The notes under the pieces: model-generated
Seen by the model: the letters and a program-made list of their open reading frames with translations, nothing else
What the model was told of the DNA's origin: nothing
Database searches by the model: none
Shown here: positions 37,735 to 46,775 of the stretch, piece after piece
Layout: every line of letters starts with the position of its first letter
How positions within the stretch are numbered: the stretch's first letter is position 1
Assembly: GCF_016908395.1 (NCBI RefSeq)
Contig: NZ_JAFBDU010000005.1
Coordinates: forward strand, 62,001 to 126,000
Reading direction: 5' to 3'
Length of the DNA: 64,000 bases
DNA from: Metabacillus crassostreae
Lineage (GTDB): Bacteria > Bacillota > Bacilli > Bacillales > Bacillaceae
Made by a program: the position numbers and the translations under genes

Positions 37735-38562
37735 TTGAAACGATTAAATGGCAAAACAATCGCACTTGTTGGACAAAGGAAATCGGAAGAACTAAGCAAG
37801 CTTGTAGAAAACCTAGGTGGAGTAGCACTGATTCGTCCTGCACAGGGTACTGTATTTCTAGATGAATCAAATGTTGAAAAGGAAATACATGCACTAGTAA
37901 CAGGTGATTTTGATTGGCTTATTTTCACAACAGGAATTGGCACAGACAAATTATATCAAACAGCGGTAAATATGGGATTAGGAGAAACATTTATTGAAGC
38001 ACTGCAAAACGCAAAAATTGCAGCTCGAGGCTATAAAACTGTAAATGTATTAAAAAAATTAGGTATTAAAATAGATGTAAGAGATGATGATGGAAGCACT
38101 GCTGGACTGGTGAGACAGCTTGATGCTCATAAACTAACAGGTTGTCGGGTTGCACTACAGCTTCATGGAGATCCTGCTCCTTTATTGATTGATTGGTTAA
38201 AAGATCAAGATGCTGAGTATCGCGAAATTCTCCCATATCAACATATCCCGCCAAAACCAGAAGTCATGGAGCAATTGGTAGACGAAATTTTAAGTGGCAA
38301 GATTGATGCGGTTAATTTCACAAGTACACCACAAGCGAGATTTCTATTAGCATATGCTAAGGAAAAAGGAAAAGAAAAGGAGCTACTTCATGCATTTGAA
38401 ACAAATGTGATTGCTGTATCTGTTGGTAAAGTAACAGCTCAAGCCCTTCGTGAGGTTGGAATTAATCGAATGGTTATCCCAGAAGAAGAGCGAATGGGAA
38501 GTGCGATTATAGCTTTAGTTCAGTTTTATCAAAAGCAAGAAGAAACGAAAGCAAATGAGTAA
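37735..38562 (+). CDS. Uroporphyrinogen-III synthase-like (HemD family) protein
   Basis: About 275 residues from TTG 37735, five bases after GGAGGGG; the open frame upstream lacks a site and is compositionally non-coding. It has the two alternating Rossmann-like lobes of HemD (KTIALVGQRKSEELSKLVE..., INAVNFTSTPQARFLL-type segment at ~190 and VSVGKVTAQALREVGI at ~230). HemD closes the tetrapyrrole ring. A second HemD-like domain is fused in NasF, so this may be a paralogue rather than the housekeeping enzyme. It stands alone. Confidence 0.75.
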   Translation: MKRLNGKTIALVGQRKSEELSKLVENLGGVALIRPAQGTVFLDESNVEKEIHALVTGDFDWLIFTTGIGTDKLYQTAVNMGLGETFIEALQNAKIAARGYKTVNVLKKLGIKIDVRDDDGSTAGLVRQLDAHKLTGCRVALQLHGDPAPLLIDWLKDQDAEYREILPYQHIPPKPEVMEQLVDEILSGKIDAVNFTSTPQARFLLAYAKEKGKEKELLHAFETNVIAVSVGKVTAQALREVGINRMVIPEEERMGSAIIALVQFYQKQEETKANE

Positions 38563-38730
38563 ATCAAGGCTATTCTTTATATAAACTCAACTGAATTTAA
38601 CAATATAGAAACAAGGATAGTAAAATGATTTATTTTTCCTCACATAGGTACTTAATTAAAAGTAAATAATGTTTAGTTGAAGCATATTTCTACTTGCTTA
38701 AAAGATCTTCATTGTATATTTTTTAAAATG

Positions 38731-38756
38731 AAAAGCGACTTTCTATAGTCGTTTTT
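38731..38756 (+). terminator. Terminator in the hemD-like/PadR gap
   Basis: AAAAGCGACT (38731-38740) pairs with AGTCGTTTTT (38747-38756) with one mismatch and a T-rich 3' end. Lies 169 bases after the HemD-like gene. Confidence 0.5.
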
Positions 38757-38807
38757 CTCTTTTGGTTTGTATCTGAAGAAAATTTTGTAAATTTATTATT
38801 CAGTACC

Positions 38808-38880
38808 TTGCAATGTTCACTAGTGGATGGTAAGATATACTTGAAATTGGAAAAAACGTATTTTTTTGGTCCACTAGTAG
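38808..38880 (+). promoter_or_regulatory. PadR-gene promoter with two CACTAGT boxes
   Basis: TTGCAA (38808-38813) and TAAGAT (38831-38836) with a 17-base spacer. The palindrome CACTAGTG (38818-38825) lies in the spacer, and a second box CCACTAGTAG lies at 38871-38880, downstream of the predicted start point. Paired boxes over and after a promoter fit PadR autorepression. Confidence 0.5.
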
Positions 38881-38924
38881 ATAATACACAGTAGTGATCA
38901 ACATATAATAGGAGCTGACCGAAA

Positions 38925-39248
38925 ATGAATGTTCAATTTAAGAAAGGTGTGCTAGAGCTATGTGTTTTAGTTCTGATCTCCAAAAAAGATCAATATGGTT
39001 ATGAGCTAGCACAAAATATATCAAAGCGAATAGATGTTGCAGAAGGTACTTTATATCCATTACTTCGTAGATTAACAAAGGAAGATTACTTCACAACATA
39101 TTTAGTTGAATCTTCAGAAGGACCATCGCGGAAGTATTATACCCTAACGGAGAAGGGCCGAGAGTATATGGTGAATTTGGTTGATGAATGGAAGCAGTTT
39201 AGTTCAGGTGTAAATCAATTAATTGAGGAGGGTATGACAAATGAATAA
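38925..39248 (+). CDS. PadR-family transcriptional regulator
   Basis: 107 residues, the short (PadR-s2) form: winged helix with KKDQYGYELAQNISKRIDVAEGTLYPLLRRLTKEDYF and the wing SSEGPSRKYYTLTEKGREYM, then one dimerisation helix. It likely represses its own operon through the CACTAGT boxes upstream. Its last eight bases overlap the DUF1700 gene, so the two proteins are made together. Confidence 0.9.
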   Translation: MNVQFKKGVLELCVLVLISKKDQYGYELAQNISKRIDVAEGTLYPLLRRLTKEDYFTTYLVESSEGPSRKYYTLTEKGREYMVNLVDEWKQFSSGVNQLIEEGMTNE

Positions 39249-39798
39249 GCAAAAATTCTTAGGTGAATTATCAAATCAGCTAAAAAGTGTTCCACAGCAT
39301 GATCGTAGTGAGATGCTTTATGATTTTGAGGAGCATTTTAAGAGTGGAATTCAAGAAGGTAAATCTGAAGATGAAATAGCACAAGGATTAGGTAATCCGA
39401 GAGCCATTGCAAAGGAATTACTTGTTGAATATAGAGTTACACAAGCAGAGACTGATCAATCAGTAAAAAGTATGTTCAATGTTGTGCTTGCAACAATAAG
39501 CTTGAGCTTCTTTAATATTATTTTTCTATTAGGACCGATTGTAGCTATTATTGGTGTTTATATTGCTTTAGCAGGTGTTGCACTTGGTTTTACACTTTCC
39601 CCAATTGCATGGATTGTTTCTCTATTTTTCATTGGTTTTACGGACTTTTTATCAGGATTTTTTGCTAGCGTTATCTTATGCAGTTTAGGTGTGTTAATGA
39701 GCATTGGAATGATTTATGTTGGTAAGTTTCTTTATAAAGTTATTTTGAAGTACGTTAAATTCAATATAAGGATTGTAAAAGGGGGAGAAAGTCGATGA
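39241..39798 (+). CDS. DUF1700 (HAAS-type) membrane protein
   Basis: 185 residues. The N-terminal helical HAAS domain (MNKQKFLGELSNQLKSVPQHDRSEMLYDFEEHF...LGNPRAIAKELL, 1-65) is followed by three to four membrane helices (~78-175). HAAS domains are regularly encoded with PadR regulators and are thought to couple the membrane to the regulator. It overlaps both neighbours by a few bases. Confidence 0.8.
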   Translation: MNKQKFLGELSNQLKSVPQHDRSEMLYDFEEHFKSGIQEGKSEDEIAQGLGNPRAIAKELLVEYRVTQAETDQSVKSMFNVVLATISLSFFNIIFLLGPIVAIIGVYIALAGVALGFTLSPIAWIVSLFFIGFTDFLSGFFASVILCSLGVLMSIGMIYVGKFLYKVILKYVKFNIRIVKGGESR

Positions 39799-40640
39799 AA
39801 AAGGTAGCTTTTACAGCTTTTATAACGCTTATTATTGGTATCATAGGTTTTTTTACTGTTAGTGGAAATGTGTTTTCAGTAGGAAGAAATGCAAGTATTG
39901 ATGAAAGAGAAACAGTTACTTCTAGAAACATAGATTCTATGATTATAAAAGTAGATGTGGGAGAAGTGAATATAAAGGAAAGTAAGAATGACGAAATTGA
40001 TGTTCATTTACACGGTAGTATAGCAAAAAAGCTTAAAGATCAAATGGAATTTTCAGTTGAAGAAAATGGATCTACGGTTGAGGTTAAAGTTAGTCAAAGA
40101 GAAAATACATTCTTCTTGCAATTTCCTTTTATAAATGCTGATTTTAATAGTAAACGAGTGTTAGATGTCAGTGTACCAAAAGAGTTACTTAATAAACTTG
40201 ATGTGAAAACAGATGTAGGAGAAATTGCTATTAATGGCATTGATGTGGATGAGTTAAAGGCACATAGTGATGTTGGAGAAATATATGTTAATGGTTTCAC
40301 TGGACTGGGTGATTTTCAGTCAAATGTAGGAGAAGTTGAATTAGAAAACATAAGCGGGAAAATTAAAGCTCATACCGATACTGGGGAGATTGACATAAAG
40401 GTAGAAGAGATGACCGATGATATTGAGCTTTCATCAGATGTTGGTGAAGTCACTGTTCGTTTTGCAAAAGAACCCAGTAACATTGGATTTGATTTAAGTA
40501 GTGATATTGGTGAGGTTTCAATAAATGGTTTTAAAGGCTATGATAACAATTCATCAGGCAGTATTATAACGCAAATTGGCAATGGTGGTCCAATGCTTAA
40601 GGTCAGCACTGATATTGGTGAGATTTTGGTAGAAAATTAA
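39795..40640 (+). CDS. DUF4097 cell-surface beta-helix protein
   Basis: 281 residues. An N-terminal membrane anchor (5-22) is followed by repeated beta turns containing (D/N)xGE(I/V): DVGEVNI, DVGEIAI, DVGEIYV, NVGEVEL, DTGEIDI, DVGEVTV, DIGEVSI and DIGEILV, eight in all, as in DUF4097/LiaG-like right-handed beta-helix proteins. It would face the outside of the membrane. The PadR-DUF1700-DUF4097 set is common in Firmicutes and is linked with envelope stress in some of them. Confidence 0.8.
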   Translation: MKKVAFTAFITLIIGIIGFFTVSGNVFSVGRNASIDERETVTSRNIDSMIIKVDVGEVNIKESKNDEIDVHLHGSIAKKLKDQMEFSVEENGSTVEVKVSQRENTFFLQFPFINADFNSKRVLDVSVPKELLNKLDVKTDVGEIAINGIDVDELKAHSDVGEIYVNGFTGLGDFQSNVGEVELENISGKIKAHTDTGEIDIKVEEMTDDIELSSDVGEVTVRFAKEPSNIGFDLSSDIGEVSINGFKGYDNNSSGSIITQIGNGGPMLKVSTDIGEILVEN

Positions 40641-40681
40641 AAAAATCATTAGTGAGCTGATATATAAACAAGTATTGTAAT

Positions 40682-40812
40682 GGTTGATTTCTGCTACAGG
40701 ATGCTCGCTTTCCGCGGGGCGGGCGGTGAGCCTCCTCGACGCATAGCGTCTGTGGGGTCTCACCTGTCCCGCTGCTCCCGCAGGAGTCTCGCACCTTCCG
40801 CTCCAATCAACC
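40682..40812 (-). repeat. Intergenic palindromic repeat, copy C
   Basis: 131 bp with perfect 8-base terminal inverted repeats (GGTTGATT at 40682-40689, AATCAACC at 40805-40812). The interior on the minus strand has GGAGCGGAAG, GACTCCTGCGGG and GGTGAGACCCCACAG in the same order as copies A, E and F, with a different flank. Closest to copy D. Short antisense ORFs here are not genes. Confidence 0.8.
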
Positions 40813-41133
40813 CTATATAGTTTTGTGCAAAGCACTTTTAAACATAATAACTATATAGAATAGGGCCTAAATTAAATTTACAGCTCTATAACTAAGATAA
40901 TTAGGCGTTTCAAACACATACAGATAGGTCATCATTCAACCGATTACATTTATACTGATTGTATAAAATTCTGTATTAAAAATGCTTTTGAAATACTCAT
41001 CAACATTGTATTTTAATGGTTATTTATATGAATGCTTTGTGAGGTAACTATTTTTATATAGGAACCTCTCTTTAATGATATCGTAAAACATTTGATTTTG
41101 TTTTCGAAGTTATTAGAAAAAATAAAAAAATCC
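40813..41133. other. AT-rich intergenic stretch
   Basis: About 320 bases between repeat copy C and the riboswitch promoter. I see no ORF with a ribosome binding site, no strong hairpin and no repeat in it. Confidence 0.5.
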
Positions 41134-41161
41134 TTGCAATATTTTATATTTGCTTTAGAAT
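41134..41161 (+). promoter_or_regulatory. Promoter of the SAM-riboswitch operon
   Basis: TTGCAA (41134-41139) and TAGAAT (41156-41161), 16-base spacer, placing the RNA start near 41168, about 30 bases before the aptamer. Confidence 0.55.
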
Positions 41162-41197
41162 AGAAAATAATTTAATTTTACGACAATTTACGACATA

Positions 41198-41360
41198 CCT
41201 TATCAAGAGAGGCAGAGGGACTGGCCCTATGACGCCCAGCAACCACTATGTGTAATCTAACATAGAAAGGTGCTAAATCCTGCAGAACATATTTCTGTTC
41301 TGACAGATAAGGAAGAGATCTTAATAAGACAACTCTTCCTTTTAAAGGGAAGAGTTTTTT
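41198..41360 (+). promoter_or_regulatory. SAM-I (S-box) riboswitch with terminator
   Basis: The aptamer runs 41198-41312. P1 pairs CCTTATC (41198-41204) with GATAAGG (41306-41312), and the core carries the S-box consensus AGAGAGGCAGAGGGACTGGC, GCAACC and AAGGTGCTAAATCC. A terminator follows: AACTCTTCC (41331-41339) with GGAAGAGTT (41348-41356) and T6. GGAAGAG (41311-41317), which overlaps P1, can instead pair with CTCTTCC (41333-41339) as antiterminator. High SAM should therefore turn the downstream operon off. Confidence 0.93.
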
Positions 41361-41485
41361 ATTGTCTAAAAACGAACAATAAATAAACTTTTGTATTTAA
41401 TGTTTGTGTTTTAGGGTTTAATTTTCTATAAAACTGTTGTATAGTTGTCACTATGATTAAAATTACCGAAGAAGGTGGAGCATCT

Positions 41486-42505
41486 ATGAAAAAAATATTT
41501 GTCTTTTTAGCATTGTTTACATTACTTTTAGCTGGCTGTGGTGCCAATGAAACAGCGAAATCAGAAAGTGATACATCATCAGAAGAAAAAGCAAAGAAAG
41601 TAGCCCTGATTCTTCCAGAGAAAATTGGTGTGAACCCATTTTTCCAACAGATGGATGAAGGAGCTAAAAAAGCTGCTGAAGAATTTGGTTTTGAGTTTAA
41701 AACAATTGAATCTACAGACATTACGGCAATAGAAGAAAATCTTCGCGTAACAGTAGCAGAGGGATATGACCTAATTATTACATCTTCATTTGAATCAGAA
41801 GATGCACTTAAAAAAGTAGCAGGAGAAAATCCTGATCAACAATTTGCCATTATAGATACTACAGTCGATTTACCAAATGTACGAAGTGTCAATTTTAGAG
41901 AGCATGAAGCAGCGTATTTATTAGGAGCTACAGCAGGTTTATCAACAAAAACAAATACAGTTGGAATGGTTGCAGCAGTGGAAATTCCACTTCTGAAGAA
42001 ATGGACAGTTGCTTTTGAAGAGGGACTTAAATCAACAAACCCAGAAGCACAATTCTTATTGAACTATGTTGGTAGCTTTGAAGATCCAGCAAAAGCAAAA
42101 GAACTGGCATTACTTCAATTCTCAAAGGGTGCTGACTTTATTGCTGGTGCGGCAGCAGTAGGAGATCTTGGTGTATTTGAAGCTGCTAAAGAAGAAGGCT
42201 TTTATACAGCAGGACAAGATATCGATCGAACAGAGCTTGATCCAGAGCATATCGTTCTTTCCCAACTAAAAGGAACAGATGCAGTTGCTTATGAAACAAT
42301 TAAGGCTTTTGCTGAAGGAACGTATGAAGCAGGTGTTGTTGCTTATGGCTTAAAAGAAAATGGTGTTGGATTAACATATGTAACACATGATAGTAGCACA
42401 CCATTAAATGACTTTGTGGGTCAAGAAGCAATCGATAAAGTGAAGGTTATTAAAGATGATATTATCATTGGAAAACTAGAAATTAAAAATCCATTAGAAA
42501 ACTAA
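41486..42505 (+). CDS. BMP-family nucleoside-binding lipoprotein
   Basis: 339 residues from ATG 41486 after GAAGGTGGAG. Lipobox LLAGC (Cys18) is followed by a BMP/PnrA-type periplasmic-binding fold (KVALILPEKIGVNPFFQQMDEGAKKAAEEFG, ITSSFESEDALKKVA). In characterised relatives (PnrA, NupN) the ligands are purine nucleosides. It is the extracellular substrate-binding part of the importer encoded next. Because a SAM-I riboswitch controls the operon, a sulfur-related nucleoside ligand is plausible. Confidence 0.88.
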   Translation: MKKIFVFLALFTLLLAGCGANETAKSESDTSSEEKAKKVALILPEKIGVNPFFQQMDEGAKKAAEEFGFEFKTIESTDITAIEENLRVTVAEGYDLIITSSFESEDALKKVAGENPDQQFAIIDTTVDLPNVRSVNFREHEAAYLLGATAGLSTKTNTVGMVAAVEIPLLKKWTVAFEEGLKSTNPEAQFLLNYVGSFEDPAKAKELALLQFSKGADFIAGAAAVGDLGVFEAAKEEGFYTAGQDIDRTELDPEHIVLSQLKGTDAVAYETIKAFAEGTYEAGVVAYGLKENGVGLTYVTHDSSTPLNDFVGQEAIDKVKVIKDDIIIGKLEIKNPLEN

Positions 42506-42521
42506 TAAGATATGAATAAAT

Positions 42522-42563
42522 GGAAACCGACTACTTTTATAGCAGTCGGTTTCCCATGCTTTT
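42522..42563 (+). terminator. Hairpin between binding protein and ATPase genes
   Basis: GGAAACCGACT (42522-42532) pairs with AGTCGGTTTCC (42544-42554); TTTTT follows only after four other bases. It is likely a leaky terminator or RNA stabiliser giving more binding protein than transporter. Confidence 0.55.
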
Positions 42564-42581
42564 TGGAGAGGAGGAAGTAAG

Positions 42582-44090
42582 ATGGCTGTTCGTTTAGAAA
42601 TGAAAGATATGACAAAAAACTATGGTAGCTTTAAAGCGAATGATTCAATTTCTCTATCATTAAATGCTGGTGAAATTCATGCTGTCATTGGTGAAAATGG
42701 AGCAGGTAAAACAACATTAATGAGAATGCTGTATGGGATGGAGCAGCCTACCTCAGGTGATATTTATTTAGATGGAAAAAAGGTAGTGTTCTCTAATCCT
42801 AATGATGCCATTGAAAATAAAATCGGGATGGTACATCAACATTTCATGCTATTTCCTGACTTCACTGCAGCTGAGAATATTGTCATCGGTCATGAACCTA
42901 TGAAAATTGGATTTTTTGATCGGAAAAAAGCAATTGAAGAAGTACAGAGCTTAATAGATCAATATAAAATTCCTGTTAGACCTACTGCTAAGACTGCTAG
43001 TTGTTCCTTAGGAGAACAACAAAGAATTGAAATTTTGAAAGTTCTCTATCGAGGTGCAGACATTATCATTTTGGATGAACCAACTGCAGTTTTAACTCCT
43101 TTAGAGGTAAAGGGCTTATTACAAACAATACGAGAGCTGGCTAATCAAGGGAAAAGTATTATTCTAATTACTCATAAACTACGTGAAGTGATGGAAGTAG
43201 CTGACAAAATGACTGTCTTGAGAAATGGGAAGGTAACAGGCTCTGTTTCAAGACAAGAAACATCAGTTGATGAGCTTGCTAAACTAATGGTAGGCCGAGA
43301 TCTCCAGAATTTAAGTACACTCACTCCTATGGATGGAAAGCCAATACTTGAAGTAAGGAATATAACACTTCAAGAAAAAACGAATAAGCCTCTTCTTGAT
43401 GATATTTCCTTTACTGTCAAGCAAGGTGAAATTGTTGGAATAGCAGGTGTTTCTGGTAACGGACAATCAGAGCTTCTTCAGGCGATAACTGGGCTGAGAT
43501 CGATACAACAAGGAAATGTTTATTTAGAAGGAAAAGATGTGACAAATCAACACGCTGCAACCATTCGTGAAGCGGGATTATCGCATATACCAGAAGATCG
43601 CTATTTATGGGGTGCAGCTAAGGAAGCAACTGTTGAAGAAACAGCATTAATGGGGTATCACACAAAACCAATGTATCGTTCCAAATCCTTCTTACTAAAA
43701 AAGCCTTTCAGAAAATTAGTTCAGGACTGGATTAATAAATTTGAAATTAAAGCCGGATCACTAGATGAAGAAGCAGGTAACTTATCAGGCGGTAATCTAC
43801 AAAAGCTAATTGTGGCTAGAGAGCTTGGACAAGAAACACCGATTTTAATTGCGGCAGAGCCAACTCGTGGTGTTGATATTGGGGCAATGGAATACATACA
43901 TGAAGCTCTTCTTCATAAGCGGAATAAAGGTGAAGCTGTTTTACTTGTGTCGTCAGAGTTAACTGAGATTATGGCACTTTCTGATCGTATCCTTGTTATG
44001 TATGAAGGAAAAGTTGTTGGTGAAATAGGACGCAAAGATGCAACTGAAGAAGCAATAAGTGTCTTAATGGCAGGAGGGGTAACAGCATGA
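42582..44090 (+). CDS. Nucleoside ABC importer, duplicated ATPase subunit
   Basis: 502 residues with two ABC domains in one chain. The first has GENGAGKTT (~35), signature CSLGEQQRIEI and LDEPTAVL; the second has GVSGNGQSE, LSGGNLQKLIVAREL and AAEPTRGVD. The degenerate second Walker A and Walker B (AEPTRG) are usual for the sugar/nucleoside (NupO, RbsA, MglA) class. It energises the two permeases. GAGAGGAGG precedes ATG 42582, and its stop overlaps the first permease start (ATGA). Confidence 0.92.
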   Translation: MAVRLEMKDMTKNYGSFKANDSISLSLNAGEIHAVIGENGAGKTTLMRMLYGMEQPTSGDIYLDGKKVVFSNPNDAIENKIGMVHQHFMLFPDFTAAENIVIGHEPMKIGFFDRKKAIEEVQSLIDQYKIPVRPTAKTASCSLGEQQRIEILKVLYRGADIIILDEPTAVLTPLEVKGLLQTIRELANQGKSIILITHKLREVMEVADKMTVLRNGKVTGSVSRQETSVDELAKLMVGRDLQNLSTLTPMDGKPILEVRNITLQEKTNKPLLDDISFTVKQGEIVGIAGVSGNGQSELLQAITGLRSIQQGNVYLEGKDVTNQHAATIREAGLSHIPEDRYLWGAAKEATVEETALMGYHTKPMYRSKSFLLKKPFRKLVQDWINKFEIKAGSLDEEAGNLSGGNLQKLIVARELGQETPILIAAEPTRGVDIGAMEYIHEALLHKRNKGEAVLLVSSELTEIMALSDRILVMYEGKVVGEIGRKDATEEAISVLMAGGVTA

Positions 44091-45166
44091 CAGGCGTTCA
44101 AAATGGTATAAAGCGTTTATTTCAAGCGCTACTACAGCCCTTTTTTGCAATATTTTTAGGCTTGTTAACTGGAGCAATTGCAATAAGTATTGTTGGGGAA
44201 CCTGTTCTAGCTTCTTATAAAGAAATGTGGAATGGTGCCTTTGGAAATTTTTACTTCCTCACATCAACACTAGCGAGAGCAACACCTATTATGCTTGTTG
44301 GACTTGGTGTTGCGCTAGCTTTTAGAGCAGGTGTTTTTAACTTAGGAGCAGAAGGACAGATGGTTTTAGGTGCTGTGAGTGCTGCATTAGCAGGTGTCTA
44401 TATACCTGGAACTGGAATTGGAAAGACGCTTCTCGTTTTGTTAGTTGGAATCTTAGCAGGAGGTCTTTGGTCATTACTTGCAGGCTGGCTTGAAGCAAAA
44501 TTTAAAGTTCAACTATTAATTTCTACGTTACTTCTAAACTATGTAGCTGTTTTATTTGCGAGCTATTTAGTATCAGATCCATTTCAAGATAAAACAGGAT
44601 CAGGTGCATTAGCGCAAACTCATATGCTTGATCAAGATATGTGGCTTCCTAAACTTTTTCAAGGTATGAGTGTTCATTGGGGCTTTTTAATCGCAGTGGG
44701 TGCAGCGATTATCATGTTTATTATTTTTCGAACAACTTCTGCAGGATATGAAGTGAAAATGCTTGGATTAAATCCTTTTTTTGCATCTTACGGTGGTGTA
44801 AATAAAGTAAAAGTGATGCTAACAAGTATGTTTATTAGTGGTGCACTATCAGGCTTAGCCGGTACAGTTGAAGTGTTAGGCTCACAATATCGATTTGTAG
44901 ATGGTGCTCTTACTGTCCCGGGGTATGCATGGACAGGCTTGATGGCAACATTACTAGCAAACTCTCATCCAATTGGTACAGCTATTACATCAATTTTCTT
45001 AGCGGCAATCGAAACAGGTGCAATGGGTATGGAACGTAATACGCAAGTTCCTTTAGAAGTTTCAAGCATTATTCAATCTGTTCTTATTTTATTTATTTCA
45101 GCAAAAATCACGTTAAAATGGTGGAAACGAAAATCGAAAGTGGGTGGATCACATGGAACTCTTTGA
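44087..45166 (+). CDS. Nucleoside ABC importer permease 1 (NupP-like)
   Basis: 359 residues with eight to ten membrane helices. Family signatures are LARATPIMLVGLGVALAFRAGVFNLGAEGQM and FGLSG-like ISGALSGLAGTVEVLGSQYRF. It forms half of the membrane channel with the next gene, whose start lies inside this one. Overlaps the ATPase gene by four bases. Confidence 0.9.
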   Translation: MTGVQNGIKRLFQALLQPFFAIFLGLLTGAIAISIVGEPVLASYKEMWNGAFGNFYFLTSTLARATPIMLVGLGVALAFRAGVFNLGAEGQMVLGAVSAALAGVYIPGTGIGKTLLVLLVGILAGGLWSLLAGWLEAKFKVQLLISTLLLNYVAVLFASYLVSDPFQDKTGSGALAQTHMLDQDMWLPKLFQGMSVHWGFLIAVGAAIIMFIIFRTTSAGYEVKMLGLNPFFASYGGVNKVKVMLTSMFISGALSGLAGTVEVLGSQYRFVDGALTVPGYAWTGLMATLLANSHPIGTAITSIFLAAIETGAMGMERNTQVPLEVSSIIQSVLILFISAKITLKWWKRKSKVGGSHGTL

Positions 45167-46070
45167 CCTTACATTACTTAGCTCAACCATTCGTATGGTT
45201 ACACCCATTTTATTAGCTGCACTTGGTGGTGCATTATGTGCACGTGTTGGTTTATTTAATGTTGGTTTAGAGGGCTTAGTACTAATTGGAGCCTTTTCAG
45301 CAATTGTAGGAAATCATTTAACAGGAAATGTGTTACTAGCTGTTTTATTCGCCGCCTTTATGTCATTTTTATTTGCGATGCTCTTTGCCGTTATGACCAT
45401 CCAGTTAAAAGCAAATGATATTGTTGTCGGTGTTGCCATTAACTTTTTAGCACTTGGGCTTACAACCTTTGCTTTAAGAACAATTTTTCAGGTAAAAGGT
45501 GCTTATTATGATAAGGATATGGAAGGACTTCCAAAATGGGATATCCCGGTTATACAGGACATACCAGTTATAGGTTCGATCTTATCAGGACATTCCCCAC
45601 TTGTTTATTTTGCCTTTTTAGCAGCCATTTTATTGTATGTATTTTTATATCGAACAGTTATAGGGTTTCGAGTTTTATCCGTGGGGATGAATCCAACAGC
45701 AGCAAAAAGTATTGGCTTAAAGGTTGGTTCATTACAGTACTTAGCTATAGGCTTGAGTGGTATTTTATGTGGACTTGCCGGTGCTCAGCTTTCATTAGGA
45801 CAAGTGACATTATTTACTGAAGGAATGACAGCTGGACGTGGCTTTATTGCATTGGTTGCAATGATGCTAGGACAATCACATCCAATTGGTATTATCGGAT
45901 CAAGTTTATTATTTGGATTTATGGATGCAATCAGTATCCGACTGCAAGGCTTTTCCCTACCCACTCAATTTACACAAATGCTTCCATACTTAATTACGAT
46001 ATTAGCCATGTTCCTATTAAGAGATCGAGGAATGGGCTCACAGCTTGGTAATCAACAAAGTGGAAGATAA
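45153..46070 (+). CDS. Nucleoside ABC importer permease 2 (NupQ-like)
   Basis: About 305 residues from ATG 45153 (MELFDLTLLSS), preceded by GGGTGGA; GTG 45144 is also possible. Eight or so membrane helices, with LLAALGGALCARVGLFNVGLEGLVLIGA and IGLSGILCGLAGAQLSLG. It is the second half of the channel, paired with the preceding permease, and overlaps it by 14 bases. The order binding protein-ATPase-permease-permease equals nupNOPQ. Confidence 0.9.
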   Translation: MELFDLTLLSSTIRMVTPILLAALGGALCARVGLFNVGLEGLVLIGAFSAIVGNHLTGNVLLAVLFAAFMSFLFAMLFAVMTIQLKANDIVVGVAINFLALGLTTFALRTIFQVKGAYYDKDMEGLPKWDIPVIQDIPVIGSILSGHSPLVYFAFLAAILLYVFLYRTVIGFRVLSVGMNPTAAKSIGLKVGSLQYLAIGLSGILCGLAGAQLSLGQVTLFTEGMTAGRGFIALVAMMLGQSHPIGIIGSSLLFGFMDAISIRLQGFSLPTQFTQMLPYLITILAMFLLRDRGMGSQLGNQQSGR

Positions 46071-46112
46071 AAAGATCGTTAGTCAAATAAATAACTGAAG
46101 GGGAGATAAATG

Positions 46113-46775
46113 ATGAATAAAGCAGATCGAATAAAACGTATGAAAGTACCTGCCGTCGATCCACAGCTAGCCAAACGTTTACCACCTGGTCAGGTATTAA
46201 CAGAGCGTTTTCCCATTCTACATGAAGGTGAAGTTCCTAAGTATGATCTTGAAAAATGGACATTGAAAATCTTTGGAGCAATTGATAAAGAAATGACCTT
46301 AACATTTGATGACATTATGAAGCTCACTCAATCTTCTGTAACGTGTGACATTCATTGTGTAACAAGATGGTCTCGTTTTGATAACACATTTACAGGAGTA
46401 CTTTTTAAGGATTTATTAAAAGAGCTGAACATTAATCCAACAAGTAAATATGTGATGCTTCATGCAGATCAAGATTATACAGCAAACCTCGAATTATCTG
46501 ATTTAGATCGTGATGATGTATTACTAGCACATTCATTTGAAAATGAACCACTAACAGATAAACATGGTTGGCCACTTCGATTGGTTGTTCCTCATTTATA
46601 TTTCTGGAAAAGTGTGAAATGGATAAGAGGCATAGAATTCATTGATGAAAACAAACCAGGATTTTGGGAACAAAATGGATTTCATATGAATGGAGATCCT
46701 TTTAAGGAAGAGCGCTTTTCTGGTGAAGACCTGCCAATACCAGAGGATGAATGGGAGAGAAAGGACTATGACTGA
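46113..46775 (+). CDS. Sulfite-oxidase-like molybdopterin protein (YuiH-like)
   Basis: About 220 residues from ATG 46113 (ATG 46110 is equally possible). It is a sulfite oxidase-type molybdopterin domain: CDIHCVTRWSRFD (Cys77 and Cys81; the latter in the usual Mo-ligand position), WPLRLVVPHLYFWKSVKWIRGIEF and TANLELSDL. It lacks a heme domain, dimerisation domain and Tat signal, so it is cytoplasmic. The substrate is unknown. Its place in a SAM-controlled operon, with the next gene overlapping by eight bases, suggests a sulfur-compound substrate. Confidence 0.8.
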   Translation: MNKADRIKRMKVPAVDPQLAKRLPPGQVLTERFPILHEGEVPKYDLEKWTLKIFGAIDKEMTLTFDDIMKLTQSSVTCDIHCVTRWSRFDNTFTGVLFKDLLKELNINPTSKYVMLHADQDYTANLELSDLDRDDVLLAHSFENEPLTDKHGWPLRLVVPHLYFWKSVKWIRGIEFIDENKPGFWEQNGFHMNGDPFKEERFSGEDLPIPEDEWERKDYD

